From Ettlia oleoabundans (Eukaryota > Chlorophyta > Chlorophyceae > Chlamydomonadales): DNA of 16,084 nt. Below are positions 1-9,415 of the stretch, in pieces (the first letter of the stretch is position 1; the number at the start of each line of letters is the position of its first letter). Location: contig JAAMXP010002437.1 of the NCBI GenBank assembly GCA_019693395.1, forward strand, positions 1 through 16,084. Reading direction: 5' to 3'. The notes under the pieces are model-generated. The model was not told the DNA's origin. It did not search any database and saw nothing but the letters and a program-made list of their open reading frames with translations. Both the position numbers and the translations under genes were made by a program.

Positions 1-54
1 CCCCCCCCCAAAACAAACCCCGGACCCCACTCCCCTCACGTCGCTGCTCCGCAG

Positions 55-747
55 GTGTCTCGCCGCGTTAATCTGGACTCCAGCGTGCGTTCCGCAGTGC
101 AGCTGCTGCTGACGCGCAGCAATGCGCTGGGCCTGCTGTGGTCCAAACATGACGACTACCTCAGCACCCAGCTGCTGCATCACAACAGTGCTGATTCCAG
201 CGATGGCCTTGTGGACCTGCTGACGACTGACGCTTTGCCAAGGAAGGCGGGGGCCGCACTGGTGGATGACTGGGATTGCCTGCGGGTGAGCGGAGTGTAT
301 GTCGGGCTGATTGCCCGGCTGCAGTGCTGGCAGTGCTGCCTGCTCATGATGAGTCGTGGAATGGCACGGTTGGCGGTTCTGATGTGCTACTAGTGGGTTT
401 GCCTGGGTTGGGTGGACACATGCGGCATGCATGGCTATCGACCCCGTTCCACACCGCCCTCTGCTCACTGTTGTGCGATATGTGGTGCCTGCCTGTGTTG
501 ACTCGAGTCGATCGTGTGCATTGTGTAGGGCATGGTGGAGGCGTGGGAGGGCGCCTGTGGCAGGCTGGACCAGTACGGTATGCGCCACACGCGCGTCTTC
601 GCCAACCTGTGCAATTCTGGGCTGCAGCCAGAAGTGCTGTCCCCCTCAGCACACGAGGCCTGCAACGATGCAGATGCTGTCAAGGGTGCTGCCGCAGCCA
701 AGCTTGTGTCTGGTGGGCCTGATGCCCAACTGGTATTGGCGGCGTAA
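55..747 (+). CDS. VPE: Vacuolar processing enzyme / legumain (peptidase C13), C-terminal part, 5'-truncated
   Basis: These are the last two exons of an asparaginyl endopeptidase, which matures vacuolar proteins by cutting after Asn. Exon 55-285 follows a C-rich intron tail ending GCAG at 51-54. Exon 529-747 ends in TAA. The GT-AG intron 286-528 is phase 0 and joins DWDCLR to GMVEAWEGACG. The pattern DWDCL, a Cys-Gly, QYGMRH, then FANLCNSG is the signature of the C-terminal prodomain (LSAM) of plant legumains. This domain caps the active site until acid removes it. Four cysteines that family members pair are present (DWDC, GAC, NLC, EAC). The catalytic His-Cys domain lies left of the window. 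The tail after NLCNSG is longer and more Ala-rich than I expect for plant VPEs. The family call is firm. GPI8, the other C13 branch, lacks this domain. Confidence 0.87.
286..528 (+). other. Phase-0 intron of the legumain gene
   Basis: The intron starts GTGAGC and ends GTGTAG. Removing it keeps the conserved legumain segment DWDCLRGMVEAWE in frame. Stop codons interrupt every reading of the interval that would continue the family pattern. Confidence 0.8.
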
Positions 748-1034
748 TTGTTTGTTGCAAACAGAGCTGAATAGCGGACACATGGTTAGCGGGTATGCGT
801 CAATCAGGAGCTCCGTTTGCCATGTGTATAACTCAATGATAAGCATCTGACGGTTAAGTGCGTTGTTCCCCTTCCCGATTTTCAACATGCATGCCTTTGT
901 ACCCTCTCCTATCTGCCTGTGTCTACCTATCCCTCTGCATGCATGCTTGTGTACCCCCGTTATGCTGCTGACTTCTGGGCTATTTATTTCCTGTCTGTCA
1001 CAGTTCTCTTTCTTGTGCCTGTGTAACACGATTT

Positions 1035-1039
1035 TGTAA
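1035..1039 (+). promoter_or_regulatory. Candidate poly(A) signal TGTAA of the legumain gene
   Basis: TGTAA is the usual chlorophyte polyadenylation signal. It lies about 290 bases after the stop at 745-747, and a second copy sits at 1022-1026. Either could be used. Confidence 0.5.
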
Positions 1040-1150
1040 TCCAGGTAGTGCAGTGGGGCTGGCAGGGCATGTAGCGGGAACCGACAGCATCTAGCTGGCA
1101 TCGTTGTTGCAGCACAAGACTGGGTCATGTACAACCCAGCAAGCTTGGCA

Positions 1151-1155
1151 TTACA
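1151..1155 (-). promoter_or_regulatory. Candidate poly(A) signal TGTAA of the Toc64-like gene
   Basis: TTACA on the plus strand reads TGTAA on the minus strand, about 100 bases downstream of the stop codon at 1256-1258. That is a plausible algal 3' UTR length. Confidence 0.5.
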
Positions 1156-1255
1156 GCAGCAGTTGCATCATGTTCGGTATCCATCCACGACTGTTTTGCA
1201 GTTGAATCGCTCAGCAGGGTGCCTGCACTAGCCGTCAGGCGAATTTGCAGTGGCA

Positions 1256-4200
1256 TCAGAAAAGCCCCAGCTGCGCCTCCCTCTGCCCCGCCTCCTCCAT
1301 GGTCAAGATGCCCCGCAGTTCGTCACGTGCTTGCCGATTCTGCGGTTCCAGAGCTAGCACTTGCCGGAAGTCAGCCTGGGCCCCGGACACGTTGCCCTGC
1401 GGATACATGTGGGCGCAAATGGGGCCAGCGGGTGCAGGAGGGGGGTGAGAGGACTGCACCGTGCAGCAGGACCAGAATGGTAAAGCTGAAACCCCACCAA
1501 GGGGCGCGCTGAAGCATGGCATGCTCTGCCACATGTCTTCACATAAAGCAACCCATCCGATGTTGCCAGGCTTCACCCGCAGTCCCTGCCAGCTGGCCCC
1601 ACCTGTGCCAGCCTGGCAGATCCGCGGCGCAGCAGTGCCTTGGCGTTCAGCTCCAGCTTCAAGGCAGCGTCACAGTCAGCCTCAGCAGCACCGTAAGAGC
1701 CTAGCTTAAGGTACGCCATGGCGCGGTTAGCGTGGTACACGGCTGCCAGCGGGTACAGCTGTATTGCAGCGCTGTACTGTCGCACTGCCTCCTCGTACCG
1801 CCCGACCCTGAACGCTGCGTTCCCCTCCTCTTTGCGTGCTTCCGCAGCCTCCTGAGCGGCCTGCTTCGTGCCACCGTTCTGGCTGCGCTTGCCATTGCTA
1901 CGTGATGACTTTGCACCCTTGTCGCTGGCAATAATGCCACCTGCTGCTGCTTCTGCTGCGGCGGCCTGCGGCTGCCAGCCTGACTGCACCCCATCGTTGG
2001 GCTTCGCCGCCAGCGCCGCTGCCTCCTCTCCTAGCATGGGCCCCAGCTTGGCTGCAGCTTGCAGCAGGAGCAGATCGCGCTTATGCAGAGCCAGCAGCGA
2101 CACCGACAGGGGCATGCCGCCAGGCAGCGACAGGGGCAGCGCCACCTGTGGCACCCCAGACAGACTTGCCACTGCTGCAAACTGCGCACACCGCTCCCTG
2201 AACACCCCCATTTCCTGCGCTTCACTGCTGCTTGGCTCGCTGGCACCTTTCGCTGCTTGTACTGCTGCTGGACCTGCCGCCGTTACTGTGGGTGGTGCTG
2301 GCCCAGGGGTGGTGGGCAGCACAAAGATGTACCCATCCAGCAGCGCCGAGCGCATTGCCGACTGCAGCTCCTCTGCTACTGCACGAGCGCTGCGATACTG
2401 CTCCTCACCCACCTGCAAAGCATGGCAACCCGCATTCAGTCAACTGCCGGTTGCCCTGCCACCACACCACAGCCCACAATAATAGGAGGATCATCCAGCG
2501 CTGCCTTTGATTCACCCAGCGCGGCCTTCGAGCAGGCAGCAATCTATAAGAAGCTGCAAAACTTTGCATTAACAAATGTGAGGTGAGGATGCGATGCGAG
2601 AGATATAATTGCCGATGGCAGCGCACCAGGGCCTTTACTGCCAATCTGGCAGCGCACCTGTCGTGCCCGTTGCCAGTACTCCACCACAGCAGCCTCCAGC
2701 TGATGCTGATGCGCCTCCACCCATGTGCCGTACTGCTGCACAAACTCCCACCGTCGCAGCACCTGAGCAGCAGCCGCCAGCGCCTGCAGGACGTGCTCCG
2801 ATCGCTGCTGCCTGGTGCCTGCTGAGGCCTGCTGAGCCTTGGGCTTGAAGGCTGCCAGGGAGGCCACGCGGTGGTGGAGCCACTCACACAGAGACAGTGC
2901 CTGCGCCTGGTCTGGCCCTGCCCACCTCTGCGCACAGCATGACCCGCAAATCAAGACCTCTTTGAGCTGCAGATATGCGCGATTGCAAGCACGAAGGCTT
3001 CCAGGCATGCCTGGGCGTGCCAGCCAGAGCAGCACAGAGCTTGACAATGCAAGTGACATGTACAGCTCTACCCAACCAGCTAAGCGGCCATGTAAAGACC
3101 CATCACTGTTTGTCACGTCTGTGCTGCATGGGTCTCCCCCCAGCTCTTTCCAGGCCCTTGTCTCAAGAGAACTGCTACACACAGGAGCCTGCCCCCTCAC
3201 CTTGACAGCAGACACGACCGCTGGCATCATGCGGTGGGCCTCCTCGCCAGCAGCGGCAAACAAGTCCTCGGCCACCAGGTAGTTGAGCACCTGGGTGGAG
3301 GCGGTACCCGCTGCAAGAAGGACGCGTGTACGATGCTATCAAGCAATTAACGTAATAACACAACAAGCAACCAGCAGCACCTGCTGCAGCATCACAGCAT
3401 CAAGACATGGAACAGCGTGGGTGGTTGGAGAGCTGCAACATTTTGACTATTGGGGGTAATGCAGAGGCGGGGGCGGACTAGCTCCATCACTTAACACCAT
3501 ACTTGCAGCAGCACGTACCACAATCGTATCAGCCACTAGGTTGCAGTCTGCTGCAGTGCATGTTGCCTGTGCGGGGCTGCCAAGCTCACCTCCCGGCAGG
3601 CGCAGCGCCTGTCCAGCCTTGAGCAGCATCTGTGGGTCAGCTGCCAGCAGTGCAGGTGCTGCCAAACTGGCTGAGGTGGTGGCAGCACCCTCTAGAGGCA
3701 GCACCCCTGCGGTGGTGCGAAGTGCGTAGGCGCCGCAGCAGGCGGCTGGCACAAAGGCGGTGCCCAGCTCATCAACAGCAAGTGCCAGGTCAGCAAGGCC
3801 TGCTGCCACGCAGGCAGCGGCACCGTACTCGCCGCCTCCATGGGCACGGCCCTTGCCTGCTGGGTTGGGGGTGCCGCTGCCAGTAATGGACAGTAGGGGC
3901 CTGCGGCATGGGGAGGATGCAGCGAGCAAGCTTGGGCTGAGGGATGCACACAAGGTGCCACAGCGGTGCATGCAAGGGGCTACCATAGTGGAAGAGCAAA
4001 GCATCGACGAGGCAATCTGCCAAACAGCTACTCAAAGCAGCGCCGAGTGTGAAAAAACTGGTGCACAGTATGATGGGTCAAACTGGCAGCGTGGGACCCT
4101 GATGCCAGCTCACCCCAGGCCCAAAGGCTCGCCCACCACCACTGCCGTGCCCTGTGCACCCGCTGCAATGAGCACGTCAGCAGGGCCGTATGTCTGGCGC

Positions 4201-4646
4201 GCGGGCTTCTGCTGACGCTTCCATGGCTGGCACCCATAACCCGTTTCCAGGCCCTGGACGTCCAAGCGATTCGACAGCACCAGGGTGCGGTCCGACAGGG
4301 TAGGTGCAGCGGGTGGCGGCAGTGGCACGGAAGGCTCCCGCAACGCCAGCACTGTGGAGAAAACCTGGTGCTTGCCCACCGATGCACGTTTCACTCTGCT
4401 GGTCTTAAGATGACGCACTTTGCGGACTAGAAAAAATAGGGCTGCTGCAGTTGCAGCTGCCCCTGCAGCGAACAGCAGTACGGGCTGCAAAGCGGCAGCC
4501 GTGGCGGCAGTGCTCCTGAGTGCCGGCTTGGCCACCGTCCGGGCTGCCTTCGGCTCTAGATCAGTCTGGTGGGTCTCATGCTTCTCATCAACCTGGTTTA
4601 ATGCGGCCGATGGAGCCGAGGAAGCGTCTCGGCTTCCTGACGGCAT
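1256..4646 (-). CDS. TOC64: Toc64/OEP64-like import receptor: membrane anchor, degenerate amidase domain, three TPRs
   Basis: Six phase-consistent exons encode 724 aa: 4646-4114, 3900-3590, 3310-3201, 2927-2658, 2412-1603, 1396-1256. The ATG follows an in-frame TAG at 4682-4680. A hydrophobic segment at residues 51-74 is followed by basic RKVRHLK. Residues about 115-480 resemble the Toc64 amidase fold (LDVQGLETGYG, GTPNPAGK, VLPTTPGPAPP). TPRs span about 596-700. In land plants this receptor hands Hsp90-bound preproteins to the chloroplast TOC complex; a paralogue, OM64, serves mitochondria. The TPR clamp for the chaperone EEVD tail looks intact (K602, N606, N637, K666, R670). The amidase active site is lost: the lysine position reads LSNRLD and the Gly/Ser-rich motif reads HGGGEYG (198-204). 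The roughly 50-residue N-terminal extension and the Ala-rich linker before the TPRs are longer than in plant Toc64. Plastid versus mitochondrial membrane cannot be decided here. Confidence 0.87.
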
Positions 4647-4890
4647 GTCTTCTGCTGCTCGTTGATGGATCCCGCTGTTCTACTGCCTCACACAAATTCC
4701 ATGTGCAGCGTCTTGTTCGTGGAATGCAGGGGGAGCGGGCACAAGTGGGCGAAAACATGTACCTCAGGCAGCACACCTAGCCGCCCAGGTTTGGTGGGTC
4801 ACAGACGGCACCGCTGCAACGCATTTCTTGCAGCTCTAGTATCGTGATCTTTTGTCAAGAGTTTCCTAGCAGGGTTTTAGGGCGGGTGCC
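4647..4890. promoter_or_regulatory. Short divergent promoter region between the Toc64-like and PYRR genes
   Basis: Only 244 bases separate the two start codons, so both 5' UTRs and promoters must fit here or overlap the genes. In-frame stops precede both ATGs (4680-4682 on minus, 4867-4869 on plus), which supports the chosen starts. I see no clear TATA box. Confidence 0.5.
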
Positions 4891-5088
4891 ATGCAGGCGT
4901 TGGCAGGTTGCACCGGTGCGCCTTCGGCCCGGCAGACCGCCGCCTGCCCGCTTCCTTCGGCAGTCTATGCACAGACGGTGGCACAAGGCTCACATGCGCA
5001 GTCCAGCTGGGGCAGCAGTCGACGCCCAGGGCGCCCTCGGCGCCTGACAGCCCTTCAGAGCCGTTCAAGGCGGTCAGCGAGGTGCAAT
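4891..5088 (+). other. Putative plastid transit peptide exon of PYRR
   Basis: Exon 1 encodes 66 residues beginning MQALAGCTGAPSARQTAAC. They are rich in Ala, Ser, Gln and Arg, with an Arg cluster near residues 44-50 and 57-64, and almost no acidic residue. Exon 1 ends in a strong GTGAGT donor, and the conserved domain begins only after a further 17-codon exon. Plant riboflavin synthesis is plastidial, which fits. Confidence 0.55.
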
Positions 5089-8000
5089 GTGAGTATCGCG
5101 GGGCGCATTGGGGCTCGCCAGTGCAATGGCGGCACGCTCACCTAAGCCGCTGACTCCGCTCACTGCGTCTGCACTGCAGGCTGACATGGGAAGCATGAAT
5201 GGCGCATCAGCAGGCAATGGAGAGCTTACTGGTGAGCAGAGTTCATCAAGCACATTACACCAGCCCCCACATGACTTGGAGCCCCAAACCCTCTCCGGAC
5301 CCGCGTTTGCTGTCTCCGACCGCTGATGTTCCGCTGGCACCAACTCCCAATACCAATCACAAGGCCTTTCACCTGCTGCTTGCAGCTAAGGACTTGCGCC
5401 ACCTGCAGCGTGCCTCTGAGGTGTCTCAGGAGCCACTGGGACAGACTCAGCCGCACCCGTATGCTGGTTGTGTGCTGTTGAACAGCGAGGGGATGCCACT
5501 GGCTGAAGCCTCGCAATGGGCACAGGTGGGCACACGCTGAACTCCACTGACTGGACGTCAGACATTGTTGATCTGCTGTCCATGCTCCGAGCAGATGCCT
5601 TTGACCAGCACACATGGCACTACTGCTTGGGCAGGGTAGGCACTTGTGCTTTCCGCGGCACGCTGGCTTTTGACATTTGCTGCCAGTGCGTCCAACCCCT
5701 GCTCCATCTGTTGCATCCTGCAGGGCACCGAGCCCCCAGAGTGCCAGGTGGCGCGGCAGGTGGGAGACAGTGCCCGTGGGGGCACAGCGTATGTGAATCT
5801 GGAATGCGGCGACTGCCACGGCGACCGTGCCGCTGTGGACGCGCTGGTGACAGCGGGCGTGGCACGCGTTGTGGTGGGCCTGCGCCACCCTCTACCGCAT
5901 CTGCGGGGAATGGCCATCGCTGCACTGCGTGCAGCAGGCGTGCAGGTGCTGGTGCTTGGAGAAGCTCCCTGTGCCCGTGGGGTGGATGAGGCGGAGGCGG
6001 AGGCAGCTCTTGACGCCTGCCTGGCTGCAAATGAGGCGCTGATGCACCGTGCTGTCACACGGCGGCCCATGGGACTGCTGAAATACGCCATGACGCTTGA
6101 TGGCAAGATTGCCACCCACACGGGGCACAGCGCCTGGGTCAGCAGCCCACAGTCACGGCAGCAGGTGTTTGAGATGCGGGCACGATCGGATGCCGTCATC
6201 GTTGGTGGATGCACAGGTGGGCGAAAATGAAAGGACATGGCTGGTGTTCACGGGTGGCGCTTTGGCTTCGACTTACTCTTGCCAGTGGCATGCATGCCCC
6301 AGTGTGCTGCAGTGTGTTTGGAATCAAGCCGACAGTGCATGACAGTCCGGTATCCATCAAACTTTGCACTCGCGTCAGATGCCGGCGCCGGCTGGCTGGA
6401 TGTTTCATCCCTGCTGTGTGGTAATCCATCCCAACCTCCTCCGCACCTTGCCTGCTCCTTGCTGCAGTGCGTCGGGACAACCCGCAGCTGACCACTCGGC
6501 GTAAAGGTGGTCACCAGCCGATGCGCATTGTCATGAGCCGCACGCTGGACCTGCCTGCCGAGGCCAAGTTGTGGGATGTGTCGCATGCACCCACCATTGT
6601 GGCCACGCAGCGTGGGGCACGCCTGGACTTTCAGAAGCTGTTGAGGGAACGGGGGGTGGAGGTGCTGGAGTTTGATTTTCTTACACCAGATGCAGTGGCG
6701 ATGTGAGCGGTTGGCGTGTCATGGTCACGTTCACATCTGGAAAAGTGGTTGTGTATGGGGTGGCGCCTCTTGTTGCTGGGGGTTTGATGTAGAGTGGAGC
6801 ATGCTAAGGCATAGGGCGCAGAGCGAGGTTTGTGGTGGGTTTGGCTTGCTGCGATGCTGCACTGTCCTCTCCCTCTCACACTGCCTGAACCCTGTCACCA
6901 AGGCACTGCAACATGCCGGCTCATTCCTGCCCTCCCTTGCTCTTTCCCCATGCTTTCTGTTTTGATGAAGGTATTGCTACGATAGAGGCTTCCTGCAGTG
7001 CCTCTGGGAGTGCGGAGGCATGCTGGCGGCGCCCGCCATTGCCACCGGCGCCATCCACAAGGCCATGGCATTTGTGGCTCCTAAGCTGGTGGGGGTTGCT
7101 GCCAGACGGTGGTGCACAGCAGGGAGGGATGCTGCAGGGTTGCAGGGCTGCAGAAAGTTGTCCAGATAGAAAGAAAGGACGCCATCGCAAAGCAACCGTG
7201 GCTATCCACAGCTGTGCTTGCTACTACTTGGTTACGTCCCAGCCCTAGAGTAGTGCCAAACTCTCCCATCGCCTGCCCGTTTGCTTGCTTGCTGCAGATT
7301 GGTGGCAGCCGCGCCCCGACCCCCGTGGGCGACCTTGGGTTTGTGGAGATGACTCAGGCGCTGCAGCTGGAGGAGGTGCAGTGGCGGCAGGTGGGGCCCG
7401 ACCTCATGCTAACGGGCTACCTTCCACGGTCGGGCGGCCTGCAGGCACTGGCGGCTGCGTTGGCTGATGCTGATGCTGATTTGGTGGGCAGCAGCAATAG
7501 CAGCAGGCTTGCATCAGCTACAGCCGCAGCAGGTCGCTCCCCGCCTGTCCTGCCGTCAGGCAGCGGCAGCAGCGTCGGCGGCAGCGAGGGGCTGGTTGGC
7601 GGTGGCGGCGGACGTGGGCCGCGGCACCCGGGGTCCAGGCTGGCTTCGGCCGGGGTGGCGGAGTTCTACAAAGCCTGGGATCGCTACGGATGCTTCAGCA
7701 ACTTCTCGCCACACACAGTCAGCATGCCTGAGGGCTGCATGACTCCGGAGCGAGCGCAACAGCTTTACCAGCAGCAGCAACAGCAGCTACGGCAGCAACA
7801 AGCTGAGCAGCAGCAGCAGCAGAATCAGGATGATGGAGTGGCAGGCAGTAGGCAGGCTCAGGCTTCTTTGCGGCGCTGGCGTTCTGCTGAGCATTACTAC
7901 CAGTCCCAGAAGTTTGCGGGCGTGGATCACCCAGAGGCCCACACCCTTATTGCCGCTATTGCAGCCGCAGCCAGCCCAGAGGAGGCGGCCAGCATAGGGC

Positions 8001-8470
8001 GGCGCGCGGAGCGGCAGCGCAGTCATCTTCTACGGGCGGATTGGGCTGCCAGCAAGCCTGCCGTCATGCTGGCTGCGCTACGTGCCAAGTTTAGGGAACA
8101 TGCCGGGCCACGCCATGTGCTGCTGGCCACGGCACAAGGTTGTGGCGATGGTAGGGACTGCAGCAGCATGCACACGGCGCCAGCAGCACTCAGTGGCGGA
8201 AGCAGCAGTGCGGGGCAGGGGGCGGGGCTTGAAATTGTGGAAGCCTCTCCCAATGACTTTTACTGGGGCCGCGGCTACAACGGCACTGGCAGCAACATGC
8301 TGGGCAAGCTGCTGATGCAGGTGCGGCATGAGCTGCTGGCCCAGCAGCCGCCACACTCAGAGCAGCAGCAACAACAGCAACAGCAGCATGTGACGATGCA
8401 GCCACCGCTGTCGCACGGACAGCAGCAGCAGCAACAGCGGCAGCAGCCTCCACTGGCAGCAGCACAGTAG
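4891..8470 (+). CDS. PYRR: PYRR-type riboflavin biosynthesis protein: deaminase-like, reductase and YbiA N-glycosidase domains
   Basis: Seven phase-consistent exons encode 802 aa: 4891-5088, 5180-5231, 5386-5525, 5724-6216, 6468-6702, 6971-7088, 7298-8470. Residues 1-66 are rich in Ala, Ser and Arg with almost no acid, like a plastid transit peptide. Residues about 84-215 are deaminase-like, but the HAE position reads TEPPEC and the second zinc motif reads LECGDCHGD, as in plant PYRR; deamination is left to a separate PYRD. The reductase domain follows (LLKYAMTLDGKIA, VIVGGCTVRRDNPQLT, LWECGG, FVAPKLIGGSRAPTPVGD) and reduces the ribose of 5-amino-6-ribosylamino-uracil phosphate. Residues about 534-755 are COG3236/YbiA (FYKAWDRYGCFSNFSPH, SAEHYYQSQKF, WGRGYNG), which cleaves reactive early riboflavin intermediates. 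Inserts at about 565-603 (Gln-rich) and 694-722 (Gly/Ser-rich), and a Gln-rich tail, are unlike plant versions. Confidence 0.9.
7768..7825 (+). repeat. CAG/CAA microsatellite coding a Gln-rich insert
   Basis: An interrupted CAG/CAA run inside the YbiA domain exon encodes a Gln-rich loop. It separates the FSNFSPH motif from the SAEHYYQ motif, which are closer together in plant PYRR. The frame is kept. Similar CAG/CAA runs occur at the 3' end of the same exon. Confidence 0.8.
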
Positions 8471-8761
8471 TGCTCATCGCTACTACTTGACTTCGCTGGT
8501 CACACCATTTCATTTCATTGCATCGCTTTTTCGCTCTCCTTTGCGGCATGAGCTGCTGGCCCAGCAGCCGCCACACTCAGAGCAGCAGCAACAACAGCAA
8601 CAGCAGCATGTGACGATGCAGCCACCGCTGTCGCACGGACAGCAGCAACAGCAACAGCGGCAGCAGCCTCCACTGGCAGCAGCACAGTAGTGCTCATCGC
8701 TACTACTTGACTTCACTGGTCACACCATTTCATTTCATTGCATCGCTTTTTCGCTCTCCTT
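8322..8761 (+). repeat. Tandem duplication, two 220-bp units, spanning the PYRR stop codon
   Basis: Unit 1 (8322-8541) holds the last 149 bases of PYRR coding sequence with the TAG stop, plus the first 71 bases of 3' UTR. Unit 2 (8542-8761) repeats it with two differences that I can see (G8428 to A8648, G8495 to A8715). The trinucleotide TGC is present at both borders (8322-8324 and 8762-8764), as expected of microhomology-mediated or slippage duplication. Only unit 1 is in frame; unit 2 falls in the 3' UTR and carries a silent copy of the Gln-rich tail and stop. Confidence 0.95.
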
Positions 8762-8832
8762 TGCTTGTCCTTGTGCTGGTCACGGCGTAGTTTTGCCAGC
8801 TGGCTCATTGGTTCATTTGCAACTTGCTGACC

Positions 8833-8837
8833 TGTAA
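8833..8837 (+). promoter_or_regulatory. Candidate poly(A) signal TGTAA of PYRR
   Basis: TGTAA lies about 365 bases after the PYRR stop, beyond the tandem duplication. If used, the duplicated unit is part of the mature 3' UTR. Confidence 0.5.
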
Positions 8838-9020
8838 ATCGAAACAGCGTGTTGATACTTTGCACAAGTAGTGCCGCCCCGCACACAATAGAGCTGCCTG
8901 CTTGCTTGTTGTTGGGACGCCCAGCAGGCCACCAGTTGTCAGGGCATCAACCTTGGTGAAATCTCATTGAGCAGGGGCTGTGGGGCGCTCTGCTTGGTCT
9001 CAGGAGCAGTTTGCTTGGCT

Positions 9021-9025
9021 TTACA
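9021..9025 (-). promoter_or_regulatory. Candidate poly(A) signal TGTAA of the M11 protease gene
   Basis: TTACA on the plus strand reads TGTAA on the minus strand, about 390 bases downstream of the stop at 9416-9418. It is the nearest one I found past the stop. Confidence 0.4.
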
Positions 9026-9415
9026 AGAGCATGAAGTTGATCCAAATTCTTGTTGCAACGTTTAGAAGATGTTGCGTCAGATATAGATGAGCGTCAGAGA
9101 AATCAGCAAGGAAATTACCAAAGTAGGTAACCCCTTATACAACAGCAATACACAAGTGCTGCAAGGGGAGTGGGAGATGGGTTTTTGTTGTGCGTAAGGG
9201 GCGCTCAGGCGGGTACGGTGTTGTGACGCACACAGCAGCAGTTAGTAGCTTGGCCAGCAGGGCCTACATGTATCTGATGTACACGGCAGTTGGGGCGGAA
9301 GCCGGGACGGAGAGTGTGAAGCAAAAAGGCCGGCAGCAGTTCAAAAGATTGGGCAGAGAGAGCGGTGACTGGTGGACAGCAAGGGCAGCGCTGCAAAGGA
9401 GAGGTGTGGCAAGCT

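Larger units (their letters stand above)
748..1255. other. Convergent intergenic region (3' ends of legumain and Toc64-like genes)
   Basis: No gene is supported here. It should hold both 3' UTRs. The rightward gene has TGTAA at 1022-1026 and 1035-1039. The leftward gene has TGTAA on the minus strand at 1155-1151, about 100 bases after its stop. An imperfect repeat of the form CATGCATGC(C/T)T-x-TGTACCC occurs near 887 and 938. The open frames crossing this stretch show no family resemblance. Confidence 0.6.
8471..9415. other. Convergent intergenic region (3' ends of PYRR and the M11 protease gene)
   Basis: It contains the second 220-bp repeat unit, then the PYRR 3' UTR with TGTAA at 8833-8837. 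The leftward protease gene has its nearest minus-strand TGTAA at 9025-9021, implying a 3' UTR near 400 bases. I see no gene between them. Confidence 0.6.

Noticed and set aside
276..722. Long plus-strand open frame overlapping the legumain exons
   Set aside because: It is a different frame from the recognisable legumain residues and crosses the intron; its Cys/Arg-rich translation matches nothing.
646..1134. Minus-strand open frame of 162 codons opposite the legumain 3' end
   Set aside because: It is low-information sequence across a coding exon and 3' UTR, with no family pattern.
2405..2935. Minus-strand open frame of 176 codons within the Toc64-like gene
   Set aside because: It is a shifted frame of a Toc64 exon plus intron; the true frame carries the conserved residues.
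8487..8690. Separate small gene encoding a Gln-rich protein after PYRR
   Set aside because: It is the second copy of the tandem duplication, read after the real stop codon; there is no sign of its own promoter.
8322..8761. CRISPR-like or satellite array
   Set aside because: There are only two adjacent units of 220 bp with no spacers, in a eukaryotic gene.
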